Part shown: positions 1 to 8,717 of the stretch, in pieces | Numbering within the stretch: position 1 is the stretch's first letter | Layout: every line of letters starts with the position of its first letter | DNA from: Bacillota bacterium | GTDB lineage: Bacteria; Bacillota; Clostridia; UBA1381 | Assembly (NCBI GenBank): GCA_021203665.1 | Contig: JAJQAT010000121.1 | Coordinates: 1 to 10,554, forward strand | Reading direction: 5' to 3' | DNA: 10,554 nucleotides | Position numbers and translations under genes: made by a program | The notes under the pieces: model-generated | What the model was told of the DNA's origin: nothing | Seen by the model: only the letters and a program-made list of their open reading frames with translations | Database searches by the model: none

Positions 1-82
1 TAATCAGTATATCATTTAACGCAAATTTTTACAAGATAATTATAAAAATTAATGAAAATTTCTTTTGCTTAAGAATAAACTG

Positions 83-901
83 TCAAACTCTTTTCCTGTT
101 TATCCTGCTTGGCGGCATATTGTAGCTTTTGTTAAACAGGCGCGTCATATGCGCGACCGACGAAAAGCCGCATTCGTCGGCGATTTCTCTTATCGATTTA
201 TCGGTGGACGTCAGCAGGCGGTGCGCGTTATTTACACGCACATCGCTCAAATACTGCAAAAAGGTTATGCCTGTTACGCTTTTGAATTTGCGGCAGAAAT
301 ATGAGGGATTTAAATAGCAAAAATCCGAAATATCCGACAGTGTTATATCGTATCTGTAATTTTCGTTTATGTATTTTATCGCTTTCAAAACAGCGTTGTT
401 TTCGCTGCTCTCCGCCGAAACCGTTTGGGTAAATCGCAAAAGAGCGAAAAGCTGCACTATCCCCGCTTTCGCAGCCTTTTTCGCAAAAGGTGAGCCGTCC
501 GCGTTGTCATTATCCGTAATTGTGAGCAGCCTTAATATGTATCGTTGCTGCTCGGCGTTCATATGCAGCATTCGTCTATTCATAATGTTATCTATTTCCT
601 TAAATTCGTCCTCATTCAATATCCCGTCCAGCTGCTCCGGCTTAAAATTGACAACATACCTGTCTGACATCGGCTTGCTCGGTGAGCTGAACGAAAAATG
701 CAGCTCAAACGGCTTCATCAAGAGCGCATCGCCCTTTTTCAGCCTGTACTCCGTATCGTTAAGCAAAAAGTCGCGTTCGCCGTCGATAACGTAAAAAAAT
801 TCATATCCGTCATGATAATGCAGCACCGGCATATCGAACGGCTTTGTTCTTTTCATACGGTTTATAAAAAGCTCCGGAAACGGAACATAGGTTTCACGCA
901 T
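83..901 (-). CDS. AraC-family transcriptional regulator (cupin + AraC HTH)
   Basis: Probable regulator of the divergent pectin-degradation operon. The 272-aa protein has an N-terminal cupin-like sensing domain (about residues 20-100), with H28, H30, E34 and H68 in an HxH...E...H arrangement. The C-terminal AraC double helix-turn-helix spans about 170-272; the first recognition unit is about 187-207 and the second about 236-256 (SIREIADECGFSSVAHMTRLF, the family's most conserved stretch, shown here in one-letter code up to 20-21 positions). I chose the ATG at 899-901: an AGGTGA ribosome binding site lies about 6 nt upstream. A GTG three codons further up (908-910) is itself part of that site. 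Members with this layout usually bind a sugar and activate nearby carbohydrate genes. The ligand here is inferred to be an unsaturated rhamnogalacturonan product. No terminator is visible in the AT-rich 82 bases after the stop. Confidence 0.93.
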   Translation of the reverse strand: MRETYVPFPELFINRMKRTKPFDMPVLHYHDGYEFFYVIDGERDFLLNDTEYRLKKGDALLMKPFELHFSFSSPSKPMSDRYVVNFKPEQLDGILNEDEFKEIDNIMNRRMLHMNAEQQRYILRLLTITDNDNADGSPFAKKAAKAGIVQLFALLRFTQTVSAESSENNAVLKAIKYINENYRYDITLSDISDFCYLNPSYFCRKFKSVTGITFLQYLSDVRVNNAHRLLTSTDKSIREIADECGFSSVAHMTRLFNKSYNMPPSRINRKRV

Positions 902-921
902 AGAAATCACCTCTCATTTTC

Positions 922-950
922 AGTATATCATTCCAAAATAAAAAAGTCAA
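922..950 (-). promoter_or_regulatory. Promoter of the AraC-family regulator
   Basis: On the minus strand TTGACT (945-950) and TATACT (922-927) are separated by exactly 17 bp, a near-consensus sigma-A-type promoter. It starts transcription about 15 nt before the AraC ribosome binding site. The -35 hexamer lies inside the distal copy of the AAGTCAATA repeat, so a regulator bound there should block this promoter. Autorepression is inferred from this overlap. Confidence 0.7.
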
Positions 951-983
951 TATTTGAACGTTTGCAATCGAAACAAGTCAATA
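944..983 (+). promoter_or_regulatory. Direct-repeat operator, probable AraC-type binding site
   Basis: The 9-mer AAGTCAATA occurs at 944-952 and again at 975-983, same orientation, start to start 31 bp, which is about three helical turns. The proximal copy ends 6 bp before the -35 of the enzyme operon; the distal copy covers the -35 of the divergent regulator gene. Direct repeats on one helix face next to a -35 are the usual arrangement for AraC-family activators. That this regulator binds here is inferred. Confidence 0.6.
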
Positions 984-989
984 ATTTTA

Positions 990-1018
990 TTGTGAAACGC
1001 AGGTTTTTGATGTATACT
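990..1018 (+). promoter_or_regulatory. Promoter of the GH105-PL11 operon
   Basis: TTGTGA (990-995) and TATACT (1013-1018) are 17 bp apart. The -35 matches the consensus at four of six positions, in keeping with a promoter that needs an activator. Transcription would start near 1025, leaving a short leader before the AAAGGA ribosome binding site at 1035-1040. Confidence 0.65.
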
Positions 1019-1050
1019 TTAATCAAGAAAAACGAAAGGACGGAATTTCA

Positions 1051-2169
1051 ATGCAGGCTTATTTAAAATACGATTTACAGTCTGTCCCATTGGATTACGC
1101 AATCACGGGCGCGGACACACTTATGCGAAAATTTACTCCGGCAAAGCTGCCTCCTGCGGGACATTTTCATTATCACCAGGGTGTATTTTTAACCGGAGTG
1201 GAACGTGTATACAAGCTTACCGGCAACACAAAATATTTTGACTACATCAAAGCATGGGCGGATTTGCTGATTGACGAGAACGGCGTATGCGCGTCTTCCG
1301 ACTCTGCGCTTTTGGACGATATACAGCCCGGCAATATCCTCTTTAATCTATACCGAGAAACGGGCGATAAGCGTTACAAAACGCTGCTTGACACGCTCTT
1401 TCGGCGCGTTGAAATGTGGCCCACAAATGCAAAGGGCGGCGTGTGGCATATGCATTTCAAGAAAAATCAAATGTGGCTTGACACGATGTATATGATGGGC
1501 GTGTTCACGACCAAATACGCGGTTGAATTTAACGAGCCGTATATGATTGAGAAGGTATACACACAAGCGGAGCTGATGTATAAAAATATGCTAAACCCCG
1601 ATACGGGACTTTTGTATCATATGTGGGACGATTCAAAGGCTCATCAGGCGGTTGACCGTGAAACCGGACTTATAAAGGTGCATTGGGGACGCGCGATGAG
1701 CTGGTTTGTCGTGGCATTGGCGGAGATTATCGAGCTGTTGCCTGTTAAATCGGAGATAAGACAGCGATTTGTCGATATTGAAATACCGCTCGTTAATGCA
1801 GTTATGAAATATCAAGACACGGAAACCGGGTTGTGGTATCAGGTTATTGACAAGCCGAAGGATAAACACAACTGGACGGAAAGCTCCTGCTCGGCACTCT
1901 TTACATATGCTCTGGCGAAATGCCTGCGGCTCGGCATTATTCCGAATGCATACCAAAGCGCGGTGATACGAGGATATGAGGGCGTTATAAATTACAAGAC
2001 AGAGCTGCGCGAGGACGACCTTATTATGAAAGATATATGTATCGGCACGGGCGTGGGCAATGAAGATTATTATTTTGACCGCCCAAGCTCGGAAAACGAT
2101 TTGCACGGTATGGGCGCTTTTTTGATGATGTGTACGGAAATGGAAAATATAAGGGAGGTAATTAAATGA
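1051..2169 (+). CDS. GH105 unsaturated rhamnogalacturonyl hydrolase (YteR/YesR-like)
   Basis: Cytoplasmic enzyme that removes the terminal unsaturated galacturonic acid (delta-4,5) from the disaccharides and short oligomers made by rhamnogalacturonan lyase, by hydration of the double bond. The 372-aa length matches Bacillus subtilis YteR, and there is no signal peptide. The (alpha/alpha)6-barrel landmarks are present: LDDIQPGN around 88-95; KNQMWLDTMYMMGVF at 138-152, with D144 as the expected general acid (D143 in YteR); YHMWDDS around 189-195; HWGRAMSW at 211-218; and a C-terminal GNEDYYFDRPSSENDLHGMG segment. The start at 1051 has AAAGGA 10 nt upstream. The stop overlaps the next gene's start by four bases (ATGA), implying translational coupling with the lyase. 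The pairing with PL11 fixes the pathway as rhamnogalacturonan I breakdown with good confidence. Confidence 0.94.
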   Translation: MQAYLKYDLQSVPLDYAITGADTLMRKFTPAKLPPAGHFHYHQGVFLTGVERVYKLTGNTKYFDYIKAWADLLIDENGVCASSDSALLDDIQPGNILFNLYRETGDKRYKTLLDTLFRRVEMWPTNAKGGVWHMHFKKNQMWLDTMYMMGVFTTKYAVEFNEPYMIEKVYTQAELMYKNMLNPDTGLLYHMWDDSKAHQAVDRETGLIKVHWGRAMSWFVVALAEIIELLPVKSEIRQRFVDIEIPLVNAVMKYQDTETGLWYQVIDKPKDKHNWTESSCSALFTYALAKCLRLGIIPNAYQSAVIRGYEGVINYKTELREDDLIMKDICIGTGVGNEDYYFDRPSSENDLHGMGAFLMMCTEMENIREVIK

Positions 2170-5100
2170 AAAAAGCATTTAAACGAGCGGTATCGATTGT
2201 ACTCGGTGTGTCAATGGCAGTGGCGGTATTGCCGTCCGTATTCGCGGCTTCAGCGACGTATAACAGCACGACATACTTTGACGAATGGGATTGGGAAAAT
2301 TTATCCTCGCGCTATACCCGCCAAGCGGAGCGGCTCGACCGCGGACTTGTCGCGGTAAAAACCGAGGACGGCGTATTTTTGAGCTGGCGCTTGAACGGCT
2401 ATGAGGATGCGGACGCGATGTTTAACATCTACCGCGACGGCGAGCTTATCACAGCCGAGCCTGTGTATCTGACCAATTACACAGACGCTGACGGCACGAT
2501 TGACAGCACCTATTCCGTAGGTCTTGTAGTTGGCGGCACGGAAACCGAATTATCCGAAACGGTAACGGTTCTTGAAAATCAATACAAGGAAATCGCAATG
2601 GCAACCCCGCCCGTTATCACGACCGACACAAACACGGAATACACCTTAAACGATGTCGAGGTCGGCGACCTTGACGGTGACGGCAAATATGATTTTGTCG
2701 TAAAGGTCTATCCCTCCGATGCGCTTGACGCGGGCGAATCCGGCTACAGCGACCATACGTATTTGGATGCGTACACAAGCGAGGGCGAGCATTTATGGCG
2801 CATAGACATGGGCGCGAATATCCGCGCGGGCGCGCATGAAATTCAGCCGATTCTTTACGATTTCAACGGCGACGGCTGCGCGGAGCTTGCCGTTATGACT
2901 GCCGACGGTACGGTTTCATTAAAGCCTAACGCCAACGGCACAGGCACCTACGGCGATTTCGGCGGCACCGGCGGCAGCCGCGATTATGATTACGATGTCA
3001 CAAGCGTAATAGGCGACCCGCGCGAGGTTGGCAAGTCGGGCGGTCAAGGCAGATGGATCGCAACCGCGACCGGCGGCGCAAATACAAACCTTTCGGGTCC
3101 CTTGTACCTTACGATATTTGACGGACTTTCGGGCGTGGAAATAGACACCGTTCCTTACGACCCGCAGACAACACAGGCGGCGTATGAATACGCCGTAAAC
3201 GGGTACGAGGGCGAGGACACAACCGTTATCGACTCATCGGGCGCGGTATGGAGCTTCGAGGGCTACGGCTTACCGGAGGGCGCGTCTGAATATAACACGG
3301 GCGCGGCAAACGGCTACAGCGATTGGAGCGGTGTTTCACAGGCGTGCCGATTCAACGCGTGTACGGCGTACCTTGACGGCGCAACTCCGAGCCTTGTCAC
3401 ACAGCGCGGTATATATTCGGGACGCGTCACATTGGCGGCGTATACGCTTGTTACCGACACTGACGGCAGCGAGCGCATAACACAGGAATGGCGCGCCGAT
3501 TCATACGACATAGGCGACGGCGCAACAAGCGGCATAAACTCGCAGGGCTATCATAACATATCGGTCGGAGACCTCGACGGCAGCGGCAAGGACAGTATAA
3601 TTATCGGCTCCTCCGCAGTTAAATATGACGGCACGCTTCTGTGGTCAACACAGCGCGGTCACGGCGACGCGCAGCATTTGGGCAAGTATGACCCGACTTT
3701 ACCGGGCTATCAATTTTTCGGTACATATGAACGCTCATCATACGGATTCGCGTTTATCGATGCGGCTACAGGCAAGGATTTGGTAAGCCGCAAAACCGCT
3801 GACGCAGACACCGGACGCGGTATAATCGGCATATGGGGCAATGTCGCGGGCAGCGTTTCGGACGGCTATTACGCATACTTAAGCTCGGCTGAAATGTCCG
3901 CCGATTACGCATATGTAAACGATGGTTCATCGAAAACCCGTGAGGAGGTCGCATCGCCTATGGTGTCCGACGTTTCCGAACGTAATTACCGCATATATTG
4001 GGACGGTGATTTGTGGGATGAAATTCTCGACGGCGAATTAGCTGAGAGCGGCGGCTCGCAAAAGTCCGATACCGAGGCGGTAATAAGCTCGTATAATTCC
4101 GAAACGGGCGAATATGAAAACATCTTCTCAACAGACGGCTGTGCGACGACGAACGGCACAAAGAAAAATCCCGGTACGGTTGCCGATATATTCGGCGATT
4201 GGCGCGAGGAGCTTGTAATGCGCACGGACGACAATACGGCACTCAGGATTTACACGACCGTTGAGCCGACAGAATACCGCTACTATACATTTATGCATGA
4301 CGCGCTCTACCGCACGGGCGTGGCGCGTGAAAATTCCGGCTACAATCAGCCGCCGCATATCGGCTTTTACCTTGCCGATGAGGAGGGCTACAGGGATTTA
4401 CAGCCGTCGGCAAACGTATATCTCACAACCGAGTCGGACGATACAAAGGTGAAATTCTCCGAACAGCCGAGCTATCAGCGTTACTATATCGAGGGCGAAA
4501 TTGACGGCACACTTACTGCAGCGGCGCAAGCCTATCCTGCGGAAAGTGACATTGAATATCAATGGTATATTGCGAAGGACGGAGAAACAGCTCAGACAAT
4601 CAGCGGCGCAACCGCGTCAACGCTTACACTTCCGACCGATTTAACGGCGGGTAAATATGAGATTTATTGCGCAGCCTCCTCGGGCACGGAAACAGCAACA
4701 AGCTATTCGGCTGAAATAATCGTGTTAAGTGAGCGAAGTATAGAATATACCGTTCAACCCGAAAGAGGAATAAAGCTCTATGAGGGCAGGATTGACAAAA
4801 CCCTTGCCGTTTCGGCGTCGGTTCTTCCCGCGGCGGATATAACGTATCAGTGGTACACAGCCGCAAGCGCGGACGCAGACGGCACGGCGATAGAGGGCGA
4901 AACATCGACAAGCTTTACAGTACCCGCCGACCTTACGGCAGGCGAATATTACTATTACTGCGTTGTATCATGCGAGGGTATGGAGCTTAAAAGCGAGGTT
5001 TCGGACGTAACAATATGTGAGCTGACCGACAGCGAAAATCCGATAACCGGCGCGTATAACAGCGCGGCGGCACGGTATGAGTGGACGTTCGACACGGCAA

Positions 5101-5837
5101 TTACCGCACCCGCGGTATACAATTACAGCGACGATTACGCCGATATTCGCGTAGGCTTGGGCAGCGGCGATGAGATTTTGTTTGACGACGGCACGGTTAA
5201 TTCGGGAATATATTTCTCAAATCCGAGCATTAAAGAAACCGACAGTTCCGGTTATGCAAATGTAAGCAATACGGGCAGATATATTATGATAACACCGAGC
5301 GTTGACGGTACGCTTAATATAACAGTGAAGTTTACGACGTCGGCAAGCAATAAAAAAGACCGCATATATTACGCGGTGTTCGAGGACACGGATTTTGACG
5401 ATATTGATCTTTCGACGCTGACTAAATCCGCAAATGACGGCTATATCGGTGAAACAACAACGACCACGGCAAGTACAAGCTCGCTTGAGCTTACGGCGGG
5501 AAATACATACGTATTTTTCACGTATCAGTATGAATCGTATATTTCGGCATTGACCTACGATTGCGCCCAAATAGCCGCCGACGAGCCTGCGGCAACGCCG
5601 ACCGATGAACCGATTTCGATTGCGCTTACCTCTAATCATGTAAGCACCAACGCAACCGCCGGTACACTGTACGTCGCGGGTTATGACGCGGACGGCATAC
5701 TTGTCAAGGTTGAAATAATCGACGGATACAGCGCGGAGCTTGACGGCTATGACGCGTGCGCAGTTATAAGAGCGTTCCTTTGGGACGGTGATATGAAACC
5801 GCAATGCTCGGCGGCGGAAATCAGCGCCGAGGTGTAA
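2166..5837 (+). CDS. Secreted multidomain PL11 rhamnogalacturonan lyase (YesW-like) with Ig-like domains
   Basis: Extracellular lyase that cuts the rhamnose-galacturonate backbone of rhamnogalacturonan I by beta-elimination. Residues 1-28 are a signal peptide (KKAFKR, hydrophobic core, VFA cleavage). The PL11 module, about 35-745, starts with the family's RQAERLDRGLVAV segment and continues into the eight-bladed propeller: calcium-type DLDGDGKYD near 170, LWRIDMGANIRAGAH, YLDGATPSLVTQRG, GRGIIGIWGN, NYRIYWDGDLWDE, FGDWREELVMRTDD, and GYNQPPHIGFYL near 730. Two Ig-like repeats follow (about 761-850 and 858-950), each with a YQWY core and a DLTAG(K/E)Y strand. Then comes an unrecognised beta-rich region (about 955-1137), a short Pro/Thr/Glu linker, and a C-terminal module ending in AFLWDGDMKPQC. 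Bacillus YesW is roughly half this length. There is no LPXTG, dockerin or transmembrane anchor, so attachment to the cell is not evident. RBS GGGAGG lies upstream, inside the GH105 gene. Endo versus exo action cannot be read from sequence by eye. Confidence 0.93.
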   Translation: MKKAFKRAVSIVLGVSMAVAVLPSVFAASATYNSTTYFDEWDWENLSSRYTRQAERLDRGLVAVKTEDGVFLSWRLNGYEDADAMFNIYRDGELITAEPVYLTNYTDADGTIDSTYSVGLVVGGTETELSETVTVLENQYKEIAMATPPVITTDTNTEYTLNDVEVGDLDGDGKYDFVVKVYPSDALDAGESGYSDHTYLDAYTSEGEHLWRIDMGANIRAGAHEIQPILYDFNGDGCAELAVMTADGTVSLKPNANGTGTYGDFGGTGGSRDYDYDVTSVIGDPREVGKSGGQGRWIATATGGANTNLSGPLYLTIFDGLSGVEIDTVPYDPQTTQAAYEYAVNGYEGEDTTVIDSSGAVWSFEGYGLPEGASEYNTGAANGYSDWSGVSQACRFNACTAYLDGATPSLVTQRGIYSGRVTLAAYTLVTDTDGSERITQEWRADSYDIGDGATSGINSQGYHNISVGDLDGSGKDSIIIGSSAVKYDGTLLWSTQRGHGDAQHLGKYDPTLPGYQFFGTYERSSYGFAFIDAATGKDLVSRKTADADTGRGIIGIWGNVAGSVSDGYYAYLSSAEMSADYAYVNDGSSKTREEVASPMVSDVSERNYRIYWDGDLWDEILDGELAESGGSQKSDTEAVISSYNSETGEYENIFSTDGCATTNGTKKNPGTVADIFGDWREELVMRTDDNTALRIYTTVEPTEYRYYTFMHDALYRTGVARENSGYNQPPHIGFYLADEEGYRDLQPSANVYLTTESDDTKVKFSEQPSYQRYYIEGEIDGTLTAAAQAYPAESDIEYQWYIAKDGETAQTISGATASTLTLPTDLTAGKYEIYCAASSGTETATSYSAEIIVLSERSIEYTVQPERGIKLYEGRIDKTLAVSASVLPAADITYQWYTAASADADGTAIEGETSTSFTVPADLTAGEYYYYCVVSCEGMELKSEVSDVTICELTDSENPITGAYNSAAARYEWTFDTAITAPAVYNYSDDYADIRVGLGSGDEILFDDGTVNSGIYFSNPSIKETDSSGYANVSNTGRYIMITPSVDGTLNITVKFTTSASNKKDRIYYAVFEDTDFDDIDLSTLTKSANDGYIGETTTTTASTSSLELTAGNTYVFFTYQYESYISALTYDCAQIAADEPAATPTDEPISIALTSNHVSTNATAGTLYVAGYDADGILVKVEIIDGYSAELDGYDACAVIRAFLWDGDMKPQCSAAEISAEV

Positions 5838-5874
5838 CGAACAGCCGCAATGAAAAACTTAATACATAAACAAA

Positions 5875-5906
5875 AAGAGATGCCTTTCTGACGAAAAGCA
5901 TCTCTT
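5875..5906. terminator. Bidirectional rho-independent terminator
   Basis: Perfect 9-bp arms AAGAGATGC (5875-5883) and GCATCTCTT (5898-5906) close a 14-nt loop, with further A/T pairing inside. It sits 37 nt after the lyase stop. On the minus strand the stem runs into CTTTTTGTTT; on the plus strand the tail GCTTTACTTTGC is weaker. It would end the pectin operon from the left and the integrase transcript from the right. Confidence 0.8.
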
Positions 5907-5994
5907 GCTTTACTTTGCAAACTCCAAAGCATAAAGGCTTTGGGAAGTTGTGAGAAGTGAAAAATTTATCTCTTCGAGAACTGCGGTGCGCGGC

Positions 5995-6072
5995 GTGCCG
6001 CCTTGAGACCGTACTTTGCTTATTGTAATGGTTAAAACCCGCATAAACACTGACTTTTCTGGGTGCCGCCTT
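5995..6072 (+). repeat. GTGCCGCCTT direct repeat pair downstream of the integrases
   Basis: GTGCCGCCTT occurs at 5995-6004 and 6063-6072, 68 bp apart, in the gene-free 263-bp stretch between the lyase stop and the integrase stop. Short direct repeats beside a Tn916-type integrase can be arm-type binding sites at an element end. No matching copy was found near the right edge of the window, so an attachment-site role is only a possibility. Confidence 0.35.
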
Positions 6073-6100
6073 AAATTTTCACCCCATTTAAAACCATTTT

Positions 6101-7327
6101 TTATTTCTCGGAGTTTATGTCGTTTGTACTTTGGTTGAGTGCATTATTAACAATCCCAATCAATGCTTCGGGTTTGTTGTACTTCACTTTTGCGTAAATG
6201 TCCATAGTGATTTTGCTGTTTTCATGCCCCGCAAGGTATTGAACCGTTTTGGGGTCAACTCCATAGTAAATCAAGTTAGTAATATATGTATGCCGTAGCT
6301 GATGCGGTGTAACATCAAAATCTAATGCGTAAATCAATTTAGGATTGTTTTGCTGATGGCTGCCAAGTTCGGGATGAATTGTGCATACTATCTTTTGCCC
6401 GTTGACGTATTTATAGTATTTTCTTTCCTTTGTAGTTCTTACTTCAATATACTTCCATACTCGCTGAAACTGTGAATAGGAAAGAGGTTCACCGTTGCTG
6501 TCGGCTATAACAAAATCGGAAATTGATTTTTCTTTTGCTTCCCGTAAACATTTCGTCAGGCATTTAGGGATAGGTATATCGCGTTTTGCCGCTGATGTTT
6601 TTAGCTCTGTACTGATAACAGGACGATTTTTCTCACATCGCCACGCTTTGCGCACGGATATGTACGGCGTAGGTTCATCAAGGAATACACAATCCCATTG
6701 GAGCGCGAGTATTTCCTCACGCCGCAGTCCGGCGTACAGACCAATCATTACAAACACATACGGAGGAAGGTCTTTTATCGTACTAAGCAGCAAATTCACC
6801 TGCTCGTCAGTTAATGCATCCTTTTTGTGTTGCTTTTTTCCACCGGTTGCCGATAATGCAGCCGAGGGATTATCTTGTATTAACTGATTTGCCTCGGCGG
6901 ATTGAAAAATGCACTTAACGAGCATATTCACTTTGCTGTAAACACTGGACGACATTTTAGACACCGGAACCATCAGTAGTTTTAAATCATCCAAATTTAC
7001 CTCATCCATATACATATCTCCGATAGGCTCTACAACATATTTACAAAGAGTTCGCTCATATCCGCGTATTGTTTGCGCCTTTACAGTGGCAGACTTCATC
7101 ATCAACCACTTCTCACAGTATTCTTTCACTGTAGGATTTTCTCTGCGAAAGATAATATCGTCTATTTCTCTTTGCGCCTTCTTGACCTTTTTATGCAGCT
7201 CTTTACAAGTAGAACCGTAAATGGCAACTCGTTTTCCGTCAGCATCCTTTATTCGCGTGCGAAAATACTCATTGCCGTTGTGTATTACCGTACTATATTC
7301 CGGCACTTTTTCTTTTTTCTTAGGCAT
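6101..7327 (-). CDS. Tyrosine recombinase / integrase (Tn916-Int type), distal copy
   Basis: Site-specific recombinase for integration and excision of the element. From the ATG at 7325-7327 it is 408 aa; AAGGAGG lies 8 nt upstream (7336-7342), so this is preferred over an upstream TTG at 7351. Domains: N-terminal AP2-like arm-binding region (about 10-60, HNGNEYFRTRIKDADGKR); SAM-like core-binding domain (about 63-160, PTVKEYCEKWL); catalytic domain (about 170-395). Catalytic residues are all present: R202 (GLYAGLRREE), K243, H342 and R345 (TPHQLRHTYIT), H368 (LAGHENS), and the nucleophile Y378 (MDIYAKV). It follows its paralogue at a 47-nt gap and is probably co-transcribed with it. Confidence 0.93.
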   Translation of the reverse strand: MPKKKEKVPEYSTVIHNGNEYFRTRIKDADGKRVAIYGSTCKELHKKVKKAQREIDDIIFRRENPTVKEYCEKWLMMKSATVKAQTIRGYERTLCKYVVEPIGDMYMDEVNLDDLKLLMVPVSKMSSSVYSKVNMLVKCIFQSAEANQLIQDNPSAALSATGGKKQHKKDALTDEQVNLLLSTIKDLPPYVFVMIGLYAGLRREEILALQWDCVFLDEPTPYISVRKAWRCEKNRPVISTELKTSAAKRDIPIPKCLTKCLREAKEKSISDFVIADSNGEPLSYSQFQRVWKYIEVRTTKERKYYKYVNGQKIVCTIHPELGSHQQNNPKLIYALDFDVTPHQLRHTYITNLIYYGVDPKTVQYLAGHENSKITMDIYAKVKYNKPEALIGIVNNALNQSTNDINSEK

Positions 7328-7374
7328 ATCGAAAACCTCCTTACTACTCAACTCACTATTGGATTACCACAATT

Positions 7375-8577
7375 TTAATCCCATACTGAAAACGCATTAT
7401 CCAATACTCCGATAAGCTGACTCGGTTTATTATATTTTACTTTTGCGTATATATCCATCGTGATTTTACTGCTTTCGTGTCCCGCAAGATATTGAACCGT
7501 TTTAGGGTCAACCGATGCGTGAATAAGATTTGTAATATATGTATGTCTTAACTGGTGAGGTGTCACTTGAAAATCCAAGCTATATACAACTTTGCCGTTA
7601 TGCGCCGCTTTTTCGCCGAGAACAGGTGTTACGGTATGCTTTATGCGCTTACCGTTCTCATACCTGTAATAATGCCGCTCTTTTGTTGTTCGAGTGGTAA
7701 TATATGCCCATAACTGCTTAAACTGTGTATAAGACAAAGGATTACCCTCACTGTTCGGCACAACATATTCGGATGTACTATTTTTCTTTGCAGCTCTTAA
7801 ACATTCTGCCAAATAATCCAGCAGTGGAATATTTCTGTGAGCGGCGGGGGTTTTCAAATCCGTTAAAATTACAGGTCTGTTATGTTCGGTATGCCACGCC
7901 CTGCAAACAGTCAAATAAGGTGCCTCGGCATCTAAATATACCGAATCCCATTGAAGCGCGAGTATTTCCTCGCGTCGCAGTCCGGCGTACAAGCCGAGCA
8001 TTACAAATACATATGGCGGCAAGTCTTTTATAGTATTAAGCAATTTTTCAACTTGTTTATCCGTAAGAGGGAGCTTATCGGCTTGAGGAATACCTCCGCC
8101 TTTAGCCGAAAGTCCGGCGGCAGGATTGTTTTTTATAACCTTACTTTCCTTTGCCGCTGTAAAAATACAGTTATACAAAACATTCACAGACTTATATACT
8201 GAAGCCGATTTTTTTGACACAGGGATGAGTGCCATACGTATGTCGTCAAGTGTTACGTCAGCCATACGCATATCGCCGAGTGGCTTGATGATATAGTTCT
8301 TAACTTTCGATGTGTAGTCGGTCAATGTGGTTTGCCTAACATTCGCGGACTTCATTAGCAACCATTTCTCACAGTATTCCCTAACCGTAGGGGTAGTTCT
8401 CGAAAAAGTCTTGTTTGCAATTTGTTCTGTTGCTTCCTCAAGTTTGTCAGAAAGTTCTCTAACTGTTTTCCCATACAATGCGATACGTTTACCGTCCTGA
8501 TCCTTGATGCGAGTTCTGTAATATTCTTCTCCGTTCATTATAACGGTTCCGAATTGTCTTGATTTTGTTTTTGCCAT
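7375..8577 (-). CDS. Tyrosine recombinase / integrase (Tn916-Int type), proximal copy
   Basis: Second full-length site-specific recombinase, 400 aa, starting at the ATG 8575-8577 with AGGAGG at 8586-8591. It has the same three-domain plan as the downstream copy: arm-binding N-terminus (MNGEEYYRTRIKDQDGKR, 14-31), core-binding domain (about 63-158), catalytic domain (about 170-395). The catalytic set is intact: R201, K242, H341, R344, H367 and Y377. The two proteins share long identical stretches such as DLPPYVFVM, GLYAGLRREEILALQWD and VQYLAGHE, and also match at DNA level (for example GTATTTCCTCGCG versus GTATTTCCTCACG in the codons around the catalytic arginine), so they are paralogues, probably with different target or arm specificity. 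The upstream neighbour is a broken excisionase-like gene. Confidence 0.93.
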   Translation of the reverse strand: MAKTKSRQFGTVIMNGEEYYRTRIKDQDGKRIALYGKTVRELSDKLEEATEQIANKTFSRTTPTVREYCEKWLLMKSANVRQTTLTDYTSKVKNYIIKPLGDMRMADVTLDDIRMALIPVSKKSASVYKSVNVLYNCIFTAAKESKVIKNNPAAGLSAKGGGIPQADKLPLTDKQVEKLLNTIKDLPPYVFVMLGLYAGLRREEILALQWDSVYLDAEAPYLTVCRAWHTEHNRPVILTDLKTPAAHRNIPLLDYLAECLRAAKKNSTSEYVVPNSEGNPLSYTQFKQLWAYITTRTTKERHYYRYENGKRIKHTVTPVLGEKAAHNGKVVYSLDFQVTPHQLRHTYITNLIHASVDPKTVQYLAGHESSKITMDIYAKVKYNKPSQLIGVLDNAFSVWD

Positions 8578-8603
8578 TCAAAAAGCCTCCTAAAATTTTA
8601 ATT

Positions 8604-8627
8604 GCATTTTAATTTTGAATTAAATGC
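8604..8627. repeat. AT-rich near-palindrome upstream of the proximal integrase
   Basis: GCATTT-(T)-AATT, TTG, AATT-AAATGC pairs as a 10-bp stem with one bulged T and a 3-nt loop. It lies 13 bp upstream of the integrase ribosome binding site. A minus-strand TATAAT (8635-8640) is just upstream, with no good -35. It may be an operator or a recombinase or excisionase site; nothing more can be said from sequence. Confidence 0.35.
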
Positions 8628-8717
8628 TGATTTCATTATATGAACAGTCAATAAAATACACCAGGGACTTGACAAGCACTTCAACGTGGTCTTTGTTTCC
8701 GAAGAGTATCTCTTTTT

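Noticed and set aside
1633..2178. 181-codon minus-strand open frame opposite GH105
   Set aside because: Shadow of the well-supported GH105 gene.
5217..5804. 195-codon minus-strand open frame inside the lyase gene
   Set aside because: Antisense shadow of the PL11 gene, rich in R and C, no ribosome binding site or family signal.
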